DNA of 64,000 nucleotides from a virus, in IMG/VR virus record IMGVR_UViG_3300034060_000856, positions 34,694 to 98,693 of that record; one strand, written 5' to 3'. A program made the position numbers and the translations under genes. The notes beneath the pieces were generated by a model that was not told where the DNA came from, did not search any database, and saw nothing but the letters and a program-made list of their open reading frames with translations. Of the stretch, positions 16,438 to 26,292 are shown one piece after another; position 1 is the stretch's first letter, and each line of letters begins with the position of its first letter.

Positions 16438-16459
16438 ATAAATATTTCGCTATATTTAT
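16438..16459. promoter_or_regulatory. Divergent pair of late promoter motifs
   Basis: ATATTTAT occurs on the minus strand (16445-16438) for the 15815 gene and separately on the plus strand (16452-16459) for the 16466 gene, both in a 33-base gap. Each gene thus has its own correctly oriented copy, which argues that the motif is a promoter rather than general AT richness. Confidence 0.6.
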
Positions 16460-16465
16460 ATTTGT

Positions 16466-16792
16466 ATGGCAAAGAAAATTAAATATGTAAAAAATGCACC
16501 ACTAGAGGTTGGTGACAATGTTGTTTGTATGCATATGGCTGACGACTTTTCAGCTGTGGCAGGAGGAACACCAGGTATTGTACAAACGGTTAGTAATGTT
16601 GGTGGACAAAATATTTATTACGTTAAATGGCGTAGTGGTTCAAAATTAGCATTATTAGAAGGTGTTGATATGTGGAAAAAAGTTGTTGAAGAAGACGATG
16701 ACGAAGAGGGACAAGAAGATTTAGCAGAAGGTATCTTGTTTGTAACAACAAAGAATAATCTGTTAAAAGAAATAAAAAGAAAAAAATATTAA
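16466..16792 (+). CDS. Small SH3/KOW-like protein
   Basis: 108 residues. Residues 10-60 (LEVGDNVVCMH ... GTPGIVQTV ... YYVKWRSG) have the pattern of an SH3-like or KOW barrel as seen in small nucleic-acid or protein-binding modules. A low-complexity Glu/Asp stretch and a basic tail follow. No leader. It starts the long plus-strand run to 25.5 kb. Confidence 0.6.
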   Translation: MAKKIKYVKNAPLEVGDNVVCMHMADDFSAVAGGTPGIVQTVSNVGGQNIYYVKWRSGSKLALLEGVDMWKKVVEEDDDEEGQEDLAEGILFVTTKNNLLKEIKRKKY

Positions 16793-16795
16793 AAT

Positions 16796-17401
16796 ATGAA
16801 CTCTTACTTTTTTAAAATGACAAAAGAAGAAAAACAAAACATTTTAGACTCACATAAAAGTGTCTATGATGGTTTTGCAACACAGTATGGTCAAAATACA
16901 AATCAACAACCTTTATACGTTCAAGACTTTGCAAACGACAAAAATGGTATTACTGTTAACAACAAAGGAGAAGTAAAAACATATACAAATATGAATATCA
17001 ATGAACGTTTTGATAGTAGAGATAAAATTGCTGACGGACCACACGATTTACAAAATGGTACTGTTGATTTTAGAGGTACACCAGATATGTCAGAGGTGAA
17101 TAGTGAATATTTTCACGATTTAAAGTCATCACCAAACGAAGATGAGGTAGAATTTATTTCATTAGGTATTGATGAACCAGAAAGTGAAGAAAGTGAAGAA
17201 GAACCATTTGACGATTATAACGATTTAAGTATGTATAACCCATATTATGGTAGTGACGATTATGATATAGATGAACCAACTGACAATACTGAAGATGATT
17301 ATGATGTATTTTCAGAATTAGGTGTGGAAGAAAAACCAGAAGTGATTGAGAAAATAAACGAGTCTTTAGATATGTTTAAAAGATTCAAAAGATATAATTA
17401 A
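16796..17401 (+). CDS. Acidic protein with variant leader
   Basis: 201 residues. The N-terminus MNSYFFKMTKEEKQNILDSH is close to the variant leaders at 714, 1681 and 32713 (EEKxxI...SH/MH). The body is highly acidic (EPESEESEEEPFDDYND), low complexity, lacking cysteine. It starts 3 bases after the previous stop. Possibly a DNA-mimic-like or packaging filler protein; function unknown. Confidence 0.65.
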   Translation: MNSYFFKMTKEEKQNILDSHKSVYDGFATQYGQNTNQQPLYVQDFANDKNGITVNNKGEVKTYTNMNINERFDSRDKIADGPHDLQNGTVDFRGTPDMSEVNSEYFHDLKSSPNEDEVEFISLGIDEPESEESEEEPFDDYNDLSMYNPYYGSDDYDIDEPTDNTEDDYDVFSELGVEEKPEVIEKINESLDMFKRFKRYN

Positions 17402-17402
17402 A

Positions 17403-17708
17403 ATGGAAATACTGGAAATCGTCAATTATTATCTTTACGAAGATACTAAAAGATTAGAGGTTTCTTTTCGTTTAACTTCTGATACGGAAGATGAAATTAG
17501 AAATGATATACTCAACCTAGACGAAGCTGAAGAATTTGGATATGAATTGGTCAAAGATACTTTGAGTTTTTTTGACGTATCCGATGAAGAAGAAGATGAT
17601 GACGATTTTGAAGATTTTGATACAATAGATGAGGACGTTTTACAAAACTTCCTAAATGAGTATTATGTTGTTTACCCAGATAAATTACCCAAAAGTGAAC
17701 TAGTATAA
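17403..17708 (+). CDS. Small acidic protein
   Basis: 101 residues with about a third Asp/Glu, including an EEDDDDFEDFD stretch. No motif. It begins one base after the previous stop and its TAATG overlaps the next start, so the genes 16796 to 19191 are tightly coupled. Confidence 0.6.
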   Translation: MEILEIVNYYLYEDTKRLEVSFRLTSDTEDEIRNDILNLDEAEEFGYELVKDTLSFFDVSDEEEDDDDFEDFDTIDEDVLQNFLNEYYVVYPDKLPKSELV

Positions 17709-17953
17709 TGGAATTAGATGTAATATTGGGTTTAATGAGTAAATACACAAGGACACATAAAAATGAACTTGACGAAGAAGGTGAAGGTGCCCCAGAATCT
17801 GGTACATCAGCACCGGCTGCGGCTAGTGGTTACCCAACAGTTACAAAATGGGAGACAGGTCTTACAAGAAGTGTTGCAAACACAATTGACGATAAAGTTA
17901 CTTGGAAGTCTTTAAATAAAATAACGAGAGGAAAAGCAAATACATTATTATGA
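17708..17953 (+). CDS. Small uncharacterised protein
   Basis: 81 residues. Helical N-terminus (MELDVILGLMSKYTRTHKNEL), an Ala/Gly/Ser/Pro linker and a basic C-terminal segment (WKSLNKITRGKANTLL). The start overlaps the previous stop (TAATG) and its stop overlaps the next start (ATGA). Pattern resembles other leader plus linker proteins of this phage but the fit is weak. Confidence 0.55.
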   Translation: MELDVILGLMSKYTRTHKNELDEEGEGAPESGTSAPAAASGYPTVTKWETGLTRSVANTIDDKVTWKSLNKITRGKANTLL

Positions 17954-19191
17954 GCAATTTAGATGATGTAATAAAGGATATATTGGGTAATATGTATTAT
18001 GATGTTAGTGATACGTTGTCTGAACAAAAATTAGTTAAAGGGGTACAAACACCAGCTCTTACAAATTATTTAAATCAATCTAAAACAAACCCTTTATCGG
18101 TAGGAATTGATCCACTTGGGATTTTTAATAAACAAAAAACCCCACAACCTTCTGTAGGTGTGTCTAATCAAATTGTTCAGTTTGACACTTGTGTTAGGGG
18201 GATGTCATTTAGAATTGCCGCTAGAGGTTCAGATTTTGGAATCAAACCAATAACTTGGTTAAATAGAGACGAACCTTATAATCAAGATAAAGCACGTATG
18301 TTTTTTGGTACTGCGTGTAAATTTTGGTCAAAAATTCCAAGCACTAGTCAATTTGTTGAGCCTAGCGATCAATACTTCTTCAACCAGGAAACACTATTAC
18401 CTTGTCAGGCAATATACAATAATGAAAGGTATACCGCTTATAATACGACTGATCAAGAAATACAAAAAAATAAAACAAAAAATAGATATAATACTTTTGT
18501 GTCAAATTTACAAAAAATTGGACAAAAAAAATGGAATGAAATTTTAAAAAAAAGTAATGGACAAATTTTTAAATCTGGTAATGGTTGGTTTGAAGCAAAT
18601 GGAAAAAAAATTCCCGCGAGAGAATACACATATGAAAAAAATTGTATAAGAATTACTGAAGATGTCTGTTTGAAATTAAGTTGGCAATCTTTACATTTAA
18701 ATTCAAATGTTGGGATGAAAACATTTGCAACAATAGATAGAAGAAAGGATAAAAACCGCCCAACAAAAATTAATTGGTGTGCTTGCACTGGAAAACAACT
18801 ATCTTTTGATAATTTAACTTCAGAAAATAAAGCAGATTATTACGCCACAACTAATTTTAAATATCCTTGGGATTATACATACATTGGGTTTAAAAACTGC
18901 GCTGCTGGCAGTGGCGAATGTTTAATGGAACCACAAAAAATAGTCCCTGTTGATATTCAATTTAAATTACCGGGCAATGAAATAGGCTCTTTAGATTTTC
19001 AACAAAAACAAAATTTACTTCAAAAAAATGAAGTGCCTATGGAAAATGCTATAAGATATAATTTATATGGTGTACCTTATGATGCTTCAGCTACTTTTGG
19101 TAAACAGCCGACAATTACACCAGAAGAAATTCAAAAAAGACAACAAGCTTTGGCTTTATTCGGTAATGGTGCGATAATACCTGGAACTTAA
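17950..19191 (+). CDS. Uncharacterised late protein, possible virion component
   Basis: 413 residues. The N-terminal helix MSNLDDVIKDILGNMYYDV leads to LSE at 23-25. The body has a dozen cysteines, rather many for a cytoplasmic protein, and Asn/Lys-rich segments. No family recognised. The upstream coupling (ATGA) and the three large leader genes that follow suggest a set of co-packaged or baseplate-linked proteins. Confidence 0.65.
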   Translation: MSNLDDVIKDILGNMYYDVSDTLSEQKLVKGVQTPALTNYLNQSKTNPLSVGIDPLGIFNKQKTPQPSVGVSNQIVQFDTCVRGMSFRIAARGSDFGIKPITWLNRDEPYNQDKARMFFGTACKFWSKIPSTSQFVEPSDQYFFNQETLLPCQAIYNNERYTAYNTTDQEIQKNKTKNRYNTFVSNLQKIGQKKWNEILKKSNGQIFKSGNGWFEANGKKIPAREYTYEKNCIRITEDVCLKLSWQSLHLNSNVGMKTFATIDRRKDKNRPTKINWCACTGKQLSFDNLTSENKADYYATTNFKYPWDYTYIGFKNCAAGSGECLMEPQKIVPVDIQFKLPGNEIGSLDFQQKQNLLQKNEVPMENAIRYNLYGVPYDASATFGKQPTITPEEIQKRQQALALFGNGAIIPGT

Positions 19192-19196
19192 AAATT

Positions 19197-21416
19197 ATGA
19201 AAAAAATAGATAACATATTATTTGAAGAACTAAACCGAATTAAAGCCCTTTTAAACGAACAAAGTGTAAAAAGTGATAGACTAGGTACAACAGGACAATT
19301 TCAAAGTTTTGTTCCACAAACACCAAAATTTAAAGGTAAATTAGTTCCATCTTTATCACAAAATGAACAGTATAGATCAAAATTTTTGAAGGATCCTTGT
19401 GAACTTTCTGGTGTTGATGCGTTTTATAGACAAAAAATGGTTGACGTTCCTGGGTACTATTCCGATTTTAAATTAGGGGAATGTTCTGCTGTGGAGTATT
19501 TTGGAGGACAAGAAACCGCACTAAACACTATGAATATTAATAGAAATATTTACCAAGACGAACAAGGTTATTTTTTTAAAGTAAATACAGAAGGTAGTAC
19601 TAAAGAAACACAATTTGACGTTTCAATATACTTACCGCAAGATGAGTTTTTTAAACAATTACAAGGCAAAGCTAAATCATTTATTACTTTTTCTACGTGT
19701 CCTGCGGCTTGTAAATACAAACAAGGTCAACAATTAAATGATGATGAACAAAGTTCTAGATATGTACTTTTGTATCAATTAGCTGATCCTAGTAAAGCCA
19801 CAGAAACTAGTATTGCAACGCCACAAGGAATACAAACGTTTGGTTTAGAAACTATAGATAGAGGTTGGCAGTTCTCAACCGTAAATGTTTTAGAATCTGG
19901 TTATTACTCGGTTTCAAATCCAGAACAAATGGCAACTTCAGAAATAAAAGAATATACAAGCACTGATTATGGTGAAAATCAAGCTAGAAGTGAATTTGAT
20001 ATATGGTATGATGGTACTGCCGGTACAATAGCTCAAATAGGTATTGCCGTATTATTATCATACGTAACAGCTGGCGCAGCCGCTCCATATCTTGCCGCAA
20101 TTGAGTCACAAGGCGCTAGAATTTTTGCAAATTTAGCTTTGCAAACAACCGTTGAGTTAACCGTTGCAATACCTGAAGCGGTATATCTTTACGGTAGAGG
20201 AATGAACAGTAATGCGGCCTTTGTGATAATGCTATCATTAATTCCAGTTGTACAAGCAAAAGTATTTAAAGGTGAATTTGCGGATCCGGCAGCATTTGGT
20301 TATGTCCACGAATTAACAAGAAGATATGGTACTGGTCAGTTTAAAACACCGGCGGATTTAAAAAGATATGTAAATAGTTTAGGAAAAACAGAAAAAGCAT
20401 CTCTTGAAAAATTATTAAAAGGGACACAGGATGCTTTAATTGCTAATGGTGGAAAAATGGCACAAGAAGAAGTTGCTGCAGTTATGGGGCTTGTTTTAAA
20501 AAATTCAGATACTGGAATAAATAAAATTGGATTTAGTTTAGGTCGTGTTGGTTATGAACAAATTATAGCACAATATGTACCAACCGCAACTCAAAATTTG
20601 ATTAAAAATGCAACATCTTTATTCGGGACACTTGGGTCAACATTATTGATCCACCCAATTACGGCATACCTAATAAAAGATGCCGATTGGGTCAAAAATC
20701 CACAAAAAATAGATATTGCACAAAAAACTTTAGAAAAGATTTTTAATTCTCAAAAAGATAAAAATAAAGAAAAAGTACAAAAAGAAGTAAAAGGTTTACA
20801 GACAAAAATAGAAAAAGCAGCATATAATCAAAATAAATCAGAGGTCATCCAACCTATTTACGATTTAATTTTTTATATAGACGATTTATTAAAAATTGCG
20901 GAAAATAAGATAGTACTTGGACAAAGTTTAGAAGTTTTAAAAACCCAGTATAAAAGTGTAATAATTGGTCAATTACTATCGGAAATTGCTAGGGCTATTT
21001 ATGAAGAAATGAAAGCTAGTCAAGGGGCTTCTTCTCCGACTGCGAATTATTTAGACCAAAATGGGTTACCGGTATCAACAAAACCTTGGTTTGAGATTCA
21101 GATCGAAACTTGTAAATCTGAAGAACTTTATAAAATGAAACAACTAAACTTTACAAATATTGATAATCCTAGTGATATTGAAATAAAAAGAGCTTGTTCA
21201 TTTAGAGATTTTATTAGGTCAACATATCCTAGTATGGCTAATTTAAAACATTGTGGTTTTTATGAAGAAGGGGAACAAGTTCCACCACCAAAATGGTTTT
21301 ATATAAAAGATTGTGAATTTAAGAAAATTTGGAATGGGGTTGAAACTAAAACCAATAAAAGATATTGTGAATTGTGGCTAGAATCGTTAATTAACAAAAA
21401 AAAACAAAAAGTATAA
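19197..21416 (+). CDS. Large protein with leader and membrane-active central segment
   Basis: 739 residues. Leader MKKIDNILFEELNRIKALLN with LNE at 19-21. Residues ~275-350 contain hydrophobic, Ala/Gly-rich segments (IAQIGIAVLLSYVTAGAAAPYL; AFVIMLSLIPVVQAK) and another near 460-500, while the remainder is hydrophilic. This layout is reminiscent of large ejection or pilot proteins that enter the envelope with the DNA, though no homology is recognised. It carries 10 or more cysteines, clustered near the ends. Confidence 0.65.
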   Translation: MKKIDNILFEELNRIKALLNEQSVKSDRLGTTGQFQSFVPQTPKFKGKLVPSLSQNEQYRSKFLKDPCELSGVDAFYRQKMVDVPGYYSDFKLGECSAVEYFGGQETALNTMNINRNIYQDEQGYFFKVNTEGSTKETQFDVSIYLPQDEFFKQLQGKAKSFITFSTCPAACKYKQGQQLNDDEQSSRYVLLYQLADPSKATETSIATPQGIQTFGLETIDRGWQFSTVNVLESGYYSVSNPEQMATSEIKEYTSTDYGENQARSEFDIWYDGTAGTIAQIGIAVLLSYVTAGAAAPYLAAIESQGARIFANLALQTTVELTVAIPEAVYLYGRGMNSNAAFVIMLSLIPVVQAKVFKGEFADPAAFGYVHELTRRYGTGQFKTPADLKRYVNSLGKTEKASLEKLLKGTQDALIANGGKMAQEEVAAVMGLVLKNSDTGINKIGFSLGRVGYEQIIAQYVPTATQNLIKNATSLFGTLGSTLLIHPITAYLIKDADWVKNPQKIDIAQKTLEKIFNSQKDKNKEKVQKEVKGLQTKIEKAAYNQNKSEVIQPIYDLIFYIDDLLKIAENKIVLGQSLEVLKTQYKSVIIGQLLSEIARAIYEEMKASQGASSPTANYLDQNGLPVSTKPWFEIQIETCKSEELYKMKQLNFTNIDNPSDIEIKRACSFRDFIRSTYPSMANLKHCGFYEEGEQVPPPKWFYIKDCEFKKIWNGVETKTNKRYCELWLESLINKKKQKV

Positions 21417-21497
21417 ATCAAAAAACATAAATAAAAAAAAATAGATTTTATTATATTTTTTTTATTTATTTAATATATTTATTAAAAAATGTAAAAT

Positions 21498-23525
21498 ATG
21501 AAAAATTCAAAACTACTCCTTGAGGAGGTTTTTAGAATGCGCGAACTTATGGGGTTTCCCTCAACTGATAAAGTCTTAAATTTATTAAAAGAAAGTGTTG
21601 GTGAAGGAATAAATGATTTTTGGAAATTTTTAGGGAAGGAATTAGCTTCTACTACTGACGAAGCAACAAAACTTACCAACATACAGAAGGCCTACGATGG
21701 TTTAGATGCTTTAGACAAAAATACGATTGACGAGTTCATAAGAATTAAAAGAGGAGTTAGTGGTAGCTTTACAATCACCGATTTGATGAGTCTTTATAAA
21801 ACTAAAGGATTACAACAATTAGTTAATGATATGGCAAATGATCAAGCACGATTACAACAATTACTTATAAAAAACCGTTTTAGCTTTAATATCCGTCCTG
21901 GTGAAAATATTATTACTTCAACAACAAGACTTTTAAACGATCCAAATATCTCAGATGAGGTAAAAGGAATTTATCAAAAAACACAACAAATGGCAAAAAA
22001 TCCTAGTGAAGTAGTTGGTGAATCAGAATTGGAGGCCTATTTAACCCAAATGGTTAAATTTAAAAATTCCCCAGAGTTCAAAAAGTTGAGTTCAGATGTA
22101 CAAGACGATATAAATAAAACGTATGACGAATTGAATGCCATACAAGTTAAGGCTGAAAAAGAAAGAATTGCTTTTGAAGCGTCGATTGAACCTGGTAGGT
22201 ATGATGACGATGTGTTAGCTGATGTTGACACAAATCTTGGTGATGATTTTGAAGCAGAACAAATCATAACAAGAGCTGAAGATGAAGCCGGTGATGCCGC
22301 AAGAGGTGCTGATGAGACTGGTGGTCGAACATATAGTATGCCAGAAGTAGAAGAAGAACGAATTGTAGAACTATCCATAGATGAAATAAGGACTCAAAAA
22401 TACACCGGTATGGATGATATGTTATTAAAACAAGAATATGCAGTATTGATTGCAGGTATTAAAGGTAATAAAGTTAAATTCCCATTTGATAAAAACGTCC
22501 TAGCTCTATTCAAAGAAATGGAACAAAGAGGTTTATTAAAAAATGATGATCTTGTTGGTAATATTTTAGCTAGTAACATCACAATGAACCCTAATGTTAT
22601 TGCAATGCAAAAATTATTATCTGAATATGAAATATATAAAAAGAAAATGTTGAAAGACAATGTTAAAATTGTTGGTCCTGATGGTATCCTTAAAGATAGT
22701 GCACCATTAGATTTTGTTGATTGGGCAATTAAAAATAAAAGAACAATACCAACTAATGTAAATTCACAAACTTTACTAAATAAAACTTCGGAGTATTTAG
22801 ATTTTGTTTTTCTATGGCCACTTAGAAGACTCATTGGTAAAAGTACAGAGCAAGGAAGTTTCTCTAGAGCTTTACTTAATTTATTATTAGGATATGGGGG
22901 TGGAGCATCTCTTGGTTGGGGTTTTTACGCCTCTTTAAAAAGTTATGGTCAAGCTGGAATTAGTTTTTTGGATTCAACACCTATCGCACAAAAACAAGCA
23001 ATAAAAACTGGTTTAAAAACTTACTTTACTTATGATAATCCTCAATTAATTATTAATGGTGAAACAGAGTCTATCTATGGTACAAGTATTGACCAAAGTA
23101 GACAAGCAAACATACAATTTAAAAATGCCACACCAACACCAATTTTTGATTTAGATATTAAACAAAGACAGTTTTCATTGGATCCTGGCATAGTAATAAA
23201 GGGTAAAACATATAATGCATTTCTTATTAATTTTGGTGAAGGTAATTTTATTACACAAGGTTCAGAAAATTTTGGTAATAAAAATATATTAGTTGCAATA
23301 ACCCAATCAACTAAAACACCTACAACCACAACTCAAAAAGGAACAGAAGCAATTTTTAAAACCTCAAATTTCGCACAAGGTAAAACAATAACAGCATTTG
23401 TTTATAAAGGAATTGTAAATAACAAAGAACAATACGAAGTGAAATTCTATTCAAATACAGATCCTGATAAAAATGTAGTATCAAGAACATATTACTTTGA
23501 TGGTACTAATTGGACAAAAAATTAA
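21498..23525 (+). CDS. Large protein with leader, possible ejected or internal protein
   Basis: 675 residues. Leader-like start MKNSKLLLEEVFRMRELMGF with LKE at 30-32. The first 330 residues are helical and acidic (EDEAGDAARGADETGG); one hydrophobic Gly-rich stretch lies at about 455-475 (LLNLLLGYGGGASLGWGFY); the C-terminal part is beta-rich. A late motif at 21475-21482 is its own promoter after an 80-base AT-rich gap. Function unknown; grouped with 19197 and 23537 by position. Confidence 0.65.
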   Translation: MKNSKLLLEEVFRMRELMGFPSTDKVLNLLKESVGEGINDFWKFLGKELASTTDEATKLTNIQKAYDGLDALDKNTIDEFIRIKRGVSGSFTITDLMSLYKTKGLQQLVNDMANDQARLQQLLIKNRFSFNIRPGENIITSTTRLLNDPNISDEVKGIYQKTQQMAKNPSEVVGESELEAYLTQMVKFKNSPEFKKLSSDVQDDINKTYDELNAIQVKAEKERIAFEASIEPGRYDDDVLADVDTNLGDDFEAEQIITRAEDEAGDAARGADETGGRTYSMPEVEEERIVELSIDEIRTQKYTGMDDMLLKQEYAVLIAGIKGNKVKFPFDKNVLALFKEMEQRGLLKNDDLVGNILASNITMNPNVIAMQKLLSEYEIYKKKMLKDNVKIVGPDGILKDSAPLDFVDWAIKNKRTIPTNVNSQTLLNKTSEYLDFVFLWPLRRLIGKSTEQGSFSRALLNLLLGYGGGASLGWGFYASLKSYGQAGISFLDSTPIAQKQAIKTGLKTYFTYDNPQLIINGETESIYGTSIDQSRQANIQFKNATPTPIFDLDIKQRQFSLDPGIVIKGKTYNAFLINFGEGNFITQGSENFGNKNILVAITQSTKTPTTTTQKGTEAIFKTSNFAQGKTITAFVYKGIVNNKEQYEVKFYSNTDPDKNVVSRTYYFDGTNWTKN

Positions 23526-23536
23526 TTTAAGTAAAA

Positions 23537-25555
23537 ATGGGTAAATGTAAAGGTAAAATAGTAGACTGTGATGGACCATATGATTGTTATGATCCGTCTG
23601 ATGATGAATGCTATAAAAATGTTGGTAATTCAAAACCACAACCAGTGCCAGATAATAATAAGAAAAAAACAACTCCGATACCAGCACCAGTACCAAAAAA
23701 TGTCTGTAAGGATGACTACGGTATTGAAATATCTGATAAATTTTTCGATCCGGAAATGAAAACAGAAAGGGGTATTAAAGCTTTTAAAGACTTTTTAAAA
23801 AAATATTATCCAGAGTTAGTAACAAGAATTGCAGGTAGTCCAGATAATTTAGATAAAGCTAAATATAATGATTGTATTGTTATTAAACTTTTCAATACAT
23901 CTGATCCAGTAAGAAACAGAATTATTGGTGATTATGTGTATGATGATTGGAAGGACTTTGTTAATGGTTGGGAAAACTCAACAAGTAAAACACCTGAAGA
24001 ATTTCAAACCTGGTTGAGGCGTGAAAAAAAATCAAGTGGGAAAATAAACGCAACAAAAGAAGATTGGGAAAAAATAGTTGGCGAGGGTTGGTTTTCATCT
24101 GGAGGAAGAATATCAGAAATAAACAACAATACGGTTCTTCTATATAAGTACGATTCTCAAGATAATATACTTAAATTTGATGCTTTAACCGAAACAGGTG
24201 AACTTGATTTTGAAAAGATCAAATCTGATTTAGAAGTTAAGGATGGTAGTATTAGTTATTATTATAATACATACCCAGTTGATTATACTGGTGATGTATT
24301 ATACCCTAAAATTTCTGATGAATATCAACTCTATTTAGGTGAAACAGGTTCTTTAAGAACAAAGAAAACAGCAACTATTGGTCTTGAGAGTCCTGTTGTA
24401 CTTAAAGAAAACTATTTTAGAAAATTTCTTTTAGAAAAAATAAGAGAAAAGAATGTATATAAGACTATTTTTGTTGAGGATATAAAAACACCACAGACAT
24501 CACAACCAACTGTTATTGGAAAACGTGGTGGTACTAAAATCAATACTGAAACAAAAACAGAAACAGATGTTTTCGGGTTAAACAATCCAGAAAATAATTT
24601 GGTAACTACCGAAGCAAAAAAGAATTTCATTAATACTAAAACACCAACGATTCAAATTCTAATTAATAGAGGTGCGAGATCAAATGACTTTTTAGCTTGG
24701 AATACACTAGCTGCTTCATTGGATGCTACAGAATTGACATATAAAGATAAAGACGGTAAAGACATAACAATTGATGAAAATAATTCATTTAATGTTGGCG
24801 AACCAGCACAAAAGGGTCAATATACTGAACAACCATTTTATAATGTTTTAAATATAACCGGTAACGAATTAAACACCGGAAAAATTTACACACCAATATC
24901 GGTTACAAATAAACAACCATATATAGATGTTAAAGTAAGTATTCCTTTTTGTAGAACACAATTAATTAATTATTTAAAAGACGGTTTAAGTCAAAATTAT
25001 TCAGGTAATCCCCAACAAAATTGGAATAGAAAATATGAAATCTGTGGTTGTAACCAAAGAGGTGGATATGAACCATTTAAATTCTATCGTAAATTACCAC
25101 AATTCGGAAAAAATCAAACTGGTCGTGAAAAACTAGATGTAAGACCAAATTCTTCTGTCTTTACTCAAACTGACAAGATTATAAATCCGGAAACGGGAGA
25201 GGAAGAAGTTTTTGTTGGTGATGTTGGGGGATCAGCGTCTCCATTTATACCGGTACTCAATAAGAAATTAAATTGGGAAGAAATAAAAAACATACTTAGC
25301 GGTGGGATTTATAAAAGTAGAGATGGTGTTAATAGAACAATTGATTCAGAATTAGTTATAGCTGGTTTTGACGAAGGTGGTGATTGTGTAAGTAATAAAT
25401 TTATAAGTGCATACCCATATAAACCAACAACAGAAATACAAAAAGAATCATTTGATGAAAGAATTGATAATAAACTTTTAGAGTCAATTAAAGATAAAAA
25501 TAAAAAAGAAAGTATAATAGAGAACGTTCTTAAAAATTTACTAAAAGATAAATAA
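23537..25555 (+). CDS. Large uncharacterised protein
   Basis: 672 residues, starting 11 bases after the previous stop. It opens with a Cys-rich stretch (MGKCKGKIVDCDGPYDCYD) rather than the usual leader, followed by a Pro/Lys linker and a mixed alpha/beta body with a few Cys. The C-terminus is helical and charged (LLESIKDKNKKESIIENVLK). The N-terminal four-cysteine group might bind a metal. It ends the long late operon. Confidence 0.6.
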   Translation: MGKCKGKIVDCDGPYDCYDPSDDECYKNVGNSKPQPVPDNNKKKTTPIPAPVPKNVCKDDYGIEISDKFFDPEMKTERGIKAFKDFLKKYYPELVTRIAGSPDNLDKAKYNDCIVIKLFNTSDPVRNRIIGDYVYDDWKDFVNGWENSTSKTPEEFQTWLRREKKSSGKINATKEDWEKIVGEGWFSSGGRISEINNNTVLLYKYDSQDNILKFDALTETGELDFEKIKSDLEVKDGSISYYYNTYPVDYTGDVLYPKISDEYQLYLGETGSLRTKKTATIGLESPVVLKENYFRKFLLEKIREKNVYKTIFVEDIKTPQTSQPTVIGKRGGTKINTETKTETDVFGLNNPENNLVTTEAKKNFINTKTPTIQILINRGARSNDFLAWNTLAASLDATELTYKDKDGKDITIDENNSFNVGEPAQKGQYTEQPFYNVLNITGNELNTGKIYTPISVTNKQPYIDVKVSIPFCRTQLINYLKDGLSQNYSGNPQQNWNRKYEICGCNQRGGYEPFKFYRKLPQFGKNQTGREKLDVRPNSSVFTQTDKIINPETGEEEVFVGDVGGSASPFIPVLNKKLNWEEIKNILSGGIYKSRDGVNRTIDSELVIAGFDEGGDCVSNKFISAYPYKPTTEIQKESFDERIDNKLLESIKDKNKKESIIENVLKNLLKDK

Positions 25556-25564
25556 TAAGAAACT

Positions 25565-25661
25565 TGTTTGGTGTAGTTACCGAATAAGGATAAACCATCT
25601 AAAGAAAGGGAGGTGTTCAGTTTATCTAGCAGAATAGGAGCTTAGGTTCCTATTTTGTTTT
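25565..25661 (+). ncRNA. Candidate small structured RNA with terminator
   Basis: Non-coding stretch after the late operon. GATAAAC at 25589-25595 pairs with GTTTATC at 25620-25626, enclosing a purine-rich loop (AAAGAAAGGGAGG), and a second hairpin ATAGGA / TCCTAT (25634-25653) is followed by TTTTGTTTT. The second hairpin is a likely terminator; the first makes this more than a simple terminator. It could be a 3' UTR-derived RNA. No known riboswitch recognised. Confidence 0.45.
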
Positions 25662-25695
25662 AAGGTTGGGCTATATTTATTATTAAATATCTTTT

Positions 25696-26292
25696 ATGTT
25701 TTCAGTGGTAATACCAACAATGTGGCAAAGTGAATATCTTTTACTTATGCTACCAATATACGAAAATTGTGATTTAGTAGTGGAAGTCATATTGATAGAT
25801 AATGCTTTTGAAAAAAAACCGAATTTAACAGATTTTAAAAAAATTAGATATTATTCAGAATTTAAAAATATTTTTGTAAACCCAGCATGGAATGTTGGTT
25901 ACAAACTGGCTAAACACAAAATCATTTTAGCAAATGATGATATATTAATTGAAAATTTAACAGAAGTTTTACAAGAAATAAAAAATTCTAATTTTGATAT
26001 TATAGGTGTTAGTTGGGAGCAAAGTAACACTTTAAGAATTGAAGAGATTGACGAATTTAAAAGATCCGGATTTGGATGTTTTATGTATGTAAAACATTAT
26101 ACAACAATTCCAGAAAATTATCTAATATTTAGAGGTGATTATATTTTATTCCAAAATAACACTAGGAGGGGTGAATTATTCAATCCAAAGATAAAAGGTG
26201 AAATTGGTAAAACAAGAAAAAGCGATGAGACACTAAGAGAAATTTCATTAAATGATCTGTGTAAATATTCCCAAAACAATTTAAATGTATGA
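25696..26292 (+). CDS. Glycosyltransferase-like protein (GT-A fold, GT2-related)
   Basis: 198 residues. Begins MFSVVIPTMWQSEYLL, the first strand of a GT-A fold; NPAWNVGYKLA and ILANDDILI give the nucleotide-sugar and DxD-like (NDD) motifs. Short for the family, lacking the acceptor-binding half. It overlaps the next glycosyltransferase by 4 bases, so the two work together. Late motif at 25673-25680. Likely modifies phage structural proteins or host surface glycans. Confidence 0.75.
   Translation: MFSVVIPTMWQSEYLLLMLPIYENCDLVVEVILIDNAFEKKPNLTDFKKIRYYSEFKNIFVNPAWNVGYKLAKHKIILANDDILIENLTEVLQEIKNSNFDIIGVSWEQSNTLRIEEIDEFKRSGFGCFMYVKHYTTIPENYLIFRGDYILFQNNTRRGELFNPKIKGEIGKTRKSDETLREISLNDLCKYSQNNLNV

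Noticed and set aside
25565-25661. Known riboswitch (preQ1, SAM or similar) upstream of the GT genes
   Set aside because: The helices and loop bases do not match any consensus I know, and a terminator plus late promoter motif separate it from the next gene.
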